From the NCBI GenBank assembly GCA_031274005.1, contig JAISQU010000322.1, positions 1 through 16,405 of the forward strand: DNA of 16,405 nucleotides, given 5' to 3'. Made by a program: the position numbers and the translations under genes. This stretch comes from Spirochaetales bacterium (GTDB lineage: Bacteria; Spirochaetota; Spirochaetia; DTKZ01). The notes below the pieces were generated by a model. The model had not been told where the DNA came from. It did no database searches and saw only the letters and a program-made list of their open reading frames with translations. The stretch's first letter is position 1. Every line of letters starts with the position of its first letter. Positions 14,878 to 16,405 of this stretch are shown here, piece by piece.

Positions 14878-15849
14878 ATGGCTGATGATGTTTTGAAAAC
14901 GATTGGCGAGATTGGGCTTGTGCCTGTTATCAAAATTGAGGACCCCAAGGACGCGGTTCCGCTTGTGAAGGCTTTGCAGGCGGGCGATTTGCCGGTGGCT
15001 GAGGTAACTTTTCGCACGGCCGCGGCGGAAGAGTCCATTAAGCGTATTAACGCCGAGGTGCAGGATATGCTTCTGGGCGCGGGGACTGTGCTGTCTGTTG
15101 ATCAGGTAAAGAAGGCTGTGGCCGCGGGGGCAAAGTTTATTGTGTCGCCGGGTTTTAACCCCAAGGTTGTGGAATACTGCGTCAAAGAGGGGATTCCCAT
15201 TACGCCGGGTATCAACAATCCGTCGGGAATTGAGGCCGCTTTGGAGTACGGCCTAAAGGTTCTGAAGTTTTTCCCCGCGGAGAACTCCGGCGGCCTTGCG
15301 ATGCTCAAGGCAATGGCCGCGCCGTACGGCGGGGTTTCCTTTATTCCCACGGGAGGCGTCAACCAGAACAATATGGCGAGCTATCTGGCGTGGAATAAAA
15401 TTGTCGCGGTGGGCGGCTCGTGGATGGTTCCGGCCGACCTGATTTCCGCGGGCAAGTTTGACGAAATTACAAAGCTGACCGCAGCCGCCACCGCGGCCGT
15501 GCACGGTTTCGAGATTTTCCATGTGGGCATTAACCATCCGAACGCCGAAGAGGCAATGAAGACATCCGGCTGGCTTTTCAAGTTTTTGAAACTTGAGCCC
15601 AACCGGGACGGGGAATCGGCTATTTTCGCGGGCAAACTTTTCGAGGTTATGAAGCACAGCAAGCGCGGCTCGCACGGACATATCGGTATCGGCGTGAACA
15701 GCGTGGAGCGCGGCCTGGCGGCTTTCAAGCGCAAGGGTATAGGCGTGCAGGAAGACACCATCAGAAAGGACGCTTCGGGCAATATGACCATTGCATACCT
15801 TGATTGCGAGATCGCGGGCTTCCAGTGGCATTTGAGCCGGAAGGGATAG
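14878..15849 (+). CDS. eda: KDPG aldolase fused to a C-terminal VOC-like domain
   Basis: The N-terminal half (about 1-208) is a class I KDPG/KHG aldolase, which splits KDPG into pyruvate and glyceraldehyde-3-phosphate. E42 and R46 lie in AEVTFRT, GAGTVL is at 67-72, Schiff-base lysine K130 is in LKFFPAE, and the phosphate-binding TGGVNQNN and VGGSWMV motifs are present. That half alone matches ordinary Eda length (about 210). Residues 211-323 form a second domain with a pattern like two VOC half-modules: FHVGIN (H215) ending with E256, then HIGIGV (H268) ending with E311, an H-E-H-E spacing typical of metal-binding glyoxalase-fold proteins. The VOC assignment is inferred from pattern. AAGGAG (14864-14869) is eight bases before the ATG. 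It follows kdgK and is followed by a strong terminator. Confidence 0.9.
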   Translation: MADDVLKTIGEIGLVPVIKIEDPKDAVPLVKALQAGDLPVAEVTFRTAAAEESIKRINAEVQDMLLGAGTVLSVDQVKKAVAAGAKFIVSPGFNPKVVEYCVKEGIPITPGINNPSGIEAALEYGLKVLKFFPAENSGGLAMLKAMAAPYGGVSFIPTGGVNQNNMASYLAWNKIVAVGGSWMVPADLISAGKFDEITKLTAAATAAVHGFEIFHVGINHPNAEEAMKTSGWLFKFLKLEPNRDGESAIFAGKLFEVMKHSKRGSHGHIGIGVNSVERGLAAFKRKGIGVQEDTIRKDASGNMTIAYLDCEIAGFQWHLSRKG

Positions 15850-15872
15850 GCGTAACTATTTTTATGGCACAA

Positions 15873-15898
15873 AACCGCCCGGCTTGGGCGGTTTTTTT
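15873..15898 (+). terminator. Rho-independent terminator after eda
   Basis: ACCGCCC (15874-15880) pairs with GGGCGGT (15886-15892) around GGCTT. The T residues at the end of the stem continue as a run to 15898, and A residues precede the left arm. It lies about 24 bases after the stop and could serve the convergent vapC gene as well. Confidence 0.92.
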
Positions 15899-15918
15899 AT
15901 AGGTTTATTCCGGAGGGT

Positions 15919-16278
15919 TCACAGCCAGTTAATGAATAGCAAGCCCTCAATGGCTTCAAAATGTTTTACATTGTTTGTTACAAGGGTGAATCCGTTGTGG
16001 ATGCAGTAGGCGGCTATGAGCAGGTCGGCGTCTTCGATTACGCGCCCCGTTTTCCTTAAACGGGCATACGCTGCGGCGGCTATTTCCATTGTCGCTTTGT
16101 CGATTGTTCCGAGGTAGGAAATGTCGCAAAGTTTTTCAAAGGCAATCGCTTTTACCGGAGCGGCAAGCGATAAGAGACCGCGCCGGATTTCATAGTAAAC
16201 GACAGGAGGAATAGCGATTTGATGGCCTTCGTCAACACTGGTATGAATTTTGCTGACAATAGTCCTGTTGTCGCGCAA
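15919..16278 (-). CDS. vapC: VapC-type PIN-domain ribonuclease, N terminus missing from this frame
   Basis: PIN-domain protein of the VapBC toxin family; active members cut specific RNAs and are held in check by a VapB antitoxin. The readable frame gives at most 119 residues from TTG 16278. Seen are the central acidic site VVYYEIRRG (E30), IEDADLLIAA (D83 and D85) and the C-terminal TNNVKHFEAI followed by the closing NWL, all typical. The first strand with its catalytic aspartate is absent from this ORF. Upstream in-frame codons read through CRFQVVSYFL to a TAA. The missing residues lie in another frame (see 16279-16323), so the gene is probably inactive unless the sequence is in error. No antitoxin gene is visible in the remaining 80 bases. 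Confidence 0.75.
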   Translation of the reverse strand: MRDNRTIVSKIHTSVDEGHQIAIPPVVYYEIRRGLLSLAAPVKAIAFEKLCDISYLGTIDKATMEIAAAAYARLRKTGRVIEDADLLIAAYCIHNGFTLVTNNVKHFEAIEGLLFINWL

Positions 16279-16323
16279 GAAGTATGATACAACCTGGAAT
16301 CTACAGAAATATTATAGCTACAT
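16279..16323 (-). pseudogene. Frame-displaced start of the vapC gene
   Basis: On the minus strand AAGGA (16336-16332) stands eight bases before ATG 16323-16321, but the next codon is TAG. Skipping one base after the ATG gives SYNISVDS, a normal PIN first strand with aspartate at 16301-16299. The main frame resumes at VVSYFLRDN, one base short. The simplest reading is an ancestral start MSYNISVDSxVVSYFLRDN with a +1 insertion after ATG and a 1-base deletion near 16296. Confidence 0.6.
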
Positions 16324-16380
16324 TTGTTAATTCCTTATAGTATAACGAATTAAGTGATTCTATGGTAAATTTAGACAATT

Positions 16381-16405
16381 TGTAGGTGAAAGGATTATAC
16401 CTACA
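16381..16405 (-). promoter_or_regulatory. Palindrome overlapping a perfect -10 hexamer upstream of vapC
   Basis: TGTAGGT (16381-16387) and ACCTACA (16399-16405) form a 7-bp inverted repeat with an 11-base centre. On the minus strand TATAAT (16399-16394) overlaps one arm, so the palindrome could be an operator at a promoter reading toward vapC. The -35 region would lie outside the window. Confidence 0.4.

Noticed and set aside
1..16405. CRISPR arrays, insertion sequences or phage genes
   Set aside because: No regularly spaced repeats, transposase or integrase motifs, or phage structural proteins were found on either strand.

Overview
The window looks like chromosomal DNA from a spirochaete, most likely a Treponema-like gut or termite-symbiont lineage. 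This rests on impression, not a search: base composition is near 50% GC, the substrate-binding protein has the Ala-Phe-Ala/Gly-Gly signal-peptide ending common in treponemes, and the intergenic regions carry dispersed ACACGGACG-type and TTGTTCGGAAAC-type repeats. Housekeeping sigma-70-like promoters are easy to read (TTGACC-N16-TATACT; TTGAGA-N17-TATACT). No rRNA, tRNA, CRISPR array, insertion sequence or phage gene was seen.

Layout. (1) 253-3513, plus strand: yajC-secD-secF, the auxiliary module of the Sec translocase. secD and secF share an ATGA overlap, and the operon ends in a strong terminator. (2) 3620-4216, minus strand: a small two-helix membrane protein of unknown function. Its best ribosome binding site and promoter lie upstream of an in-frame stop, so its 5' end looks broken or has a leader peptide. 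(3) 4612-8513, plus strand: a complete ABC importer operon of binding protein, ATPase and a fused double permease. It belongs to the ferric-ion importer family, but the binding protein appears to lack the usual tyrosine pair, so the substrate is open. (4) 8535-9326, minus strand: mazG, a nucleotide pyrophosphohydrolase. (5) 9556-13478, plus strand: a Cache-sensor hybrid histidine kinase (HisKA-HATPase-receiver-Hpt) overlapping a receiver-HD-GYP gene. Together they make a self-contained phosphorelay ending in a predicted cyclic-di-GMP phosphodiesterase. (6) 13532-15898, plus strand: a promoter, a 2-keto-3-deoxygluconate kinase, a large repeat-derived hairpin, a KDPG aldolase fused to a VOC (glyoxalase-fold) domain, and a terminator. 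This is the lower part of uronate/pectin catabolism, giving pyruvate and glyceraldehyde-3-phosphate. (7) 15919-16323, minus strand: a VapC-type PIN toxin whose first codons, including the first catalytic aspartate, lie in a different frame from the rest.

Most of the window is ordinary core metabolism and signalling. The less ordinary points are the aldolase-VOC fusion, the two genes with disrupted 5' ends (PH-like and vapC), the repeat-derived hairpins between yajC/secD and kdgK/eda, and the binding protein without the expected iron ligands. I did not find a convincing wholly new system.
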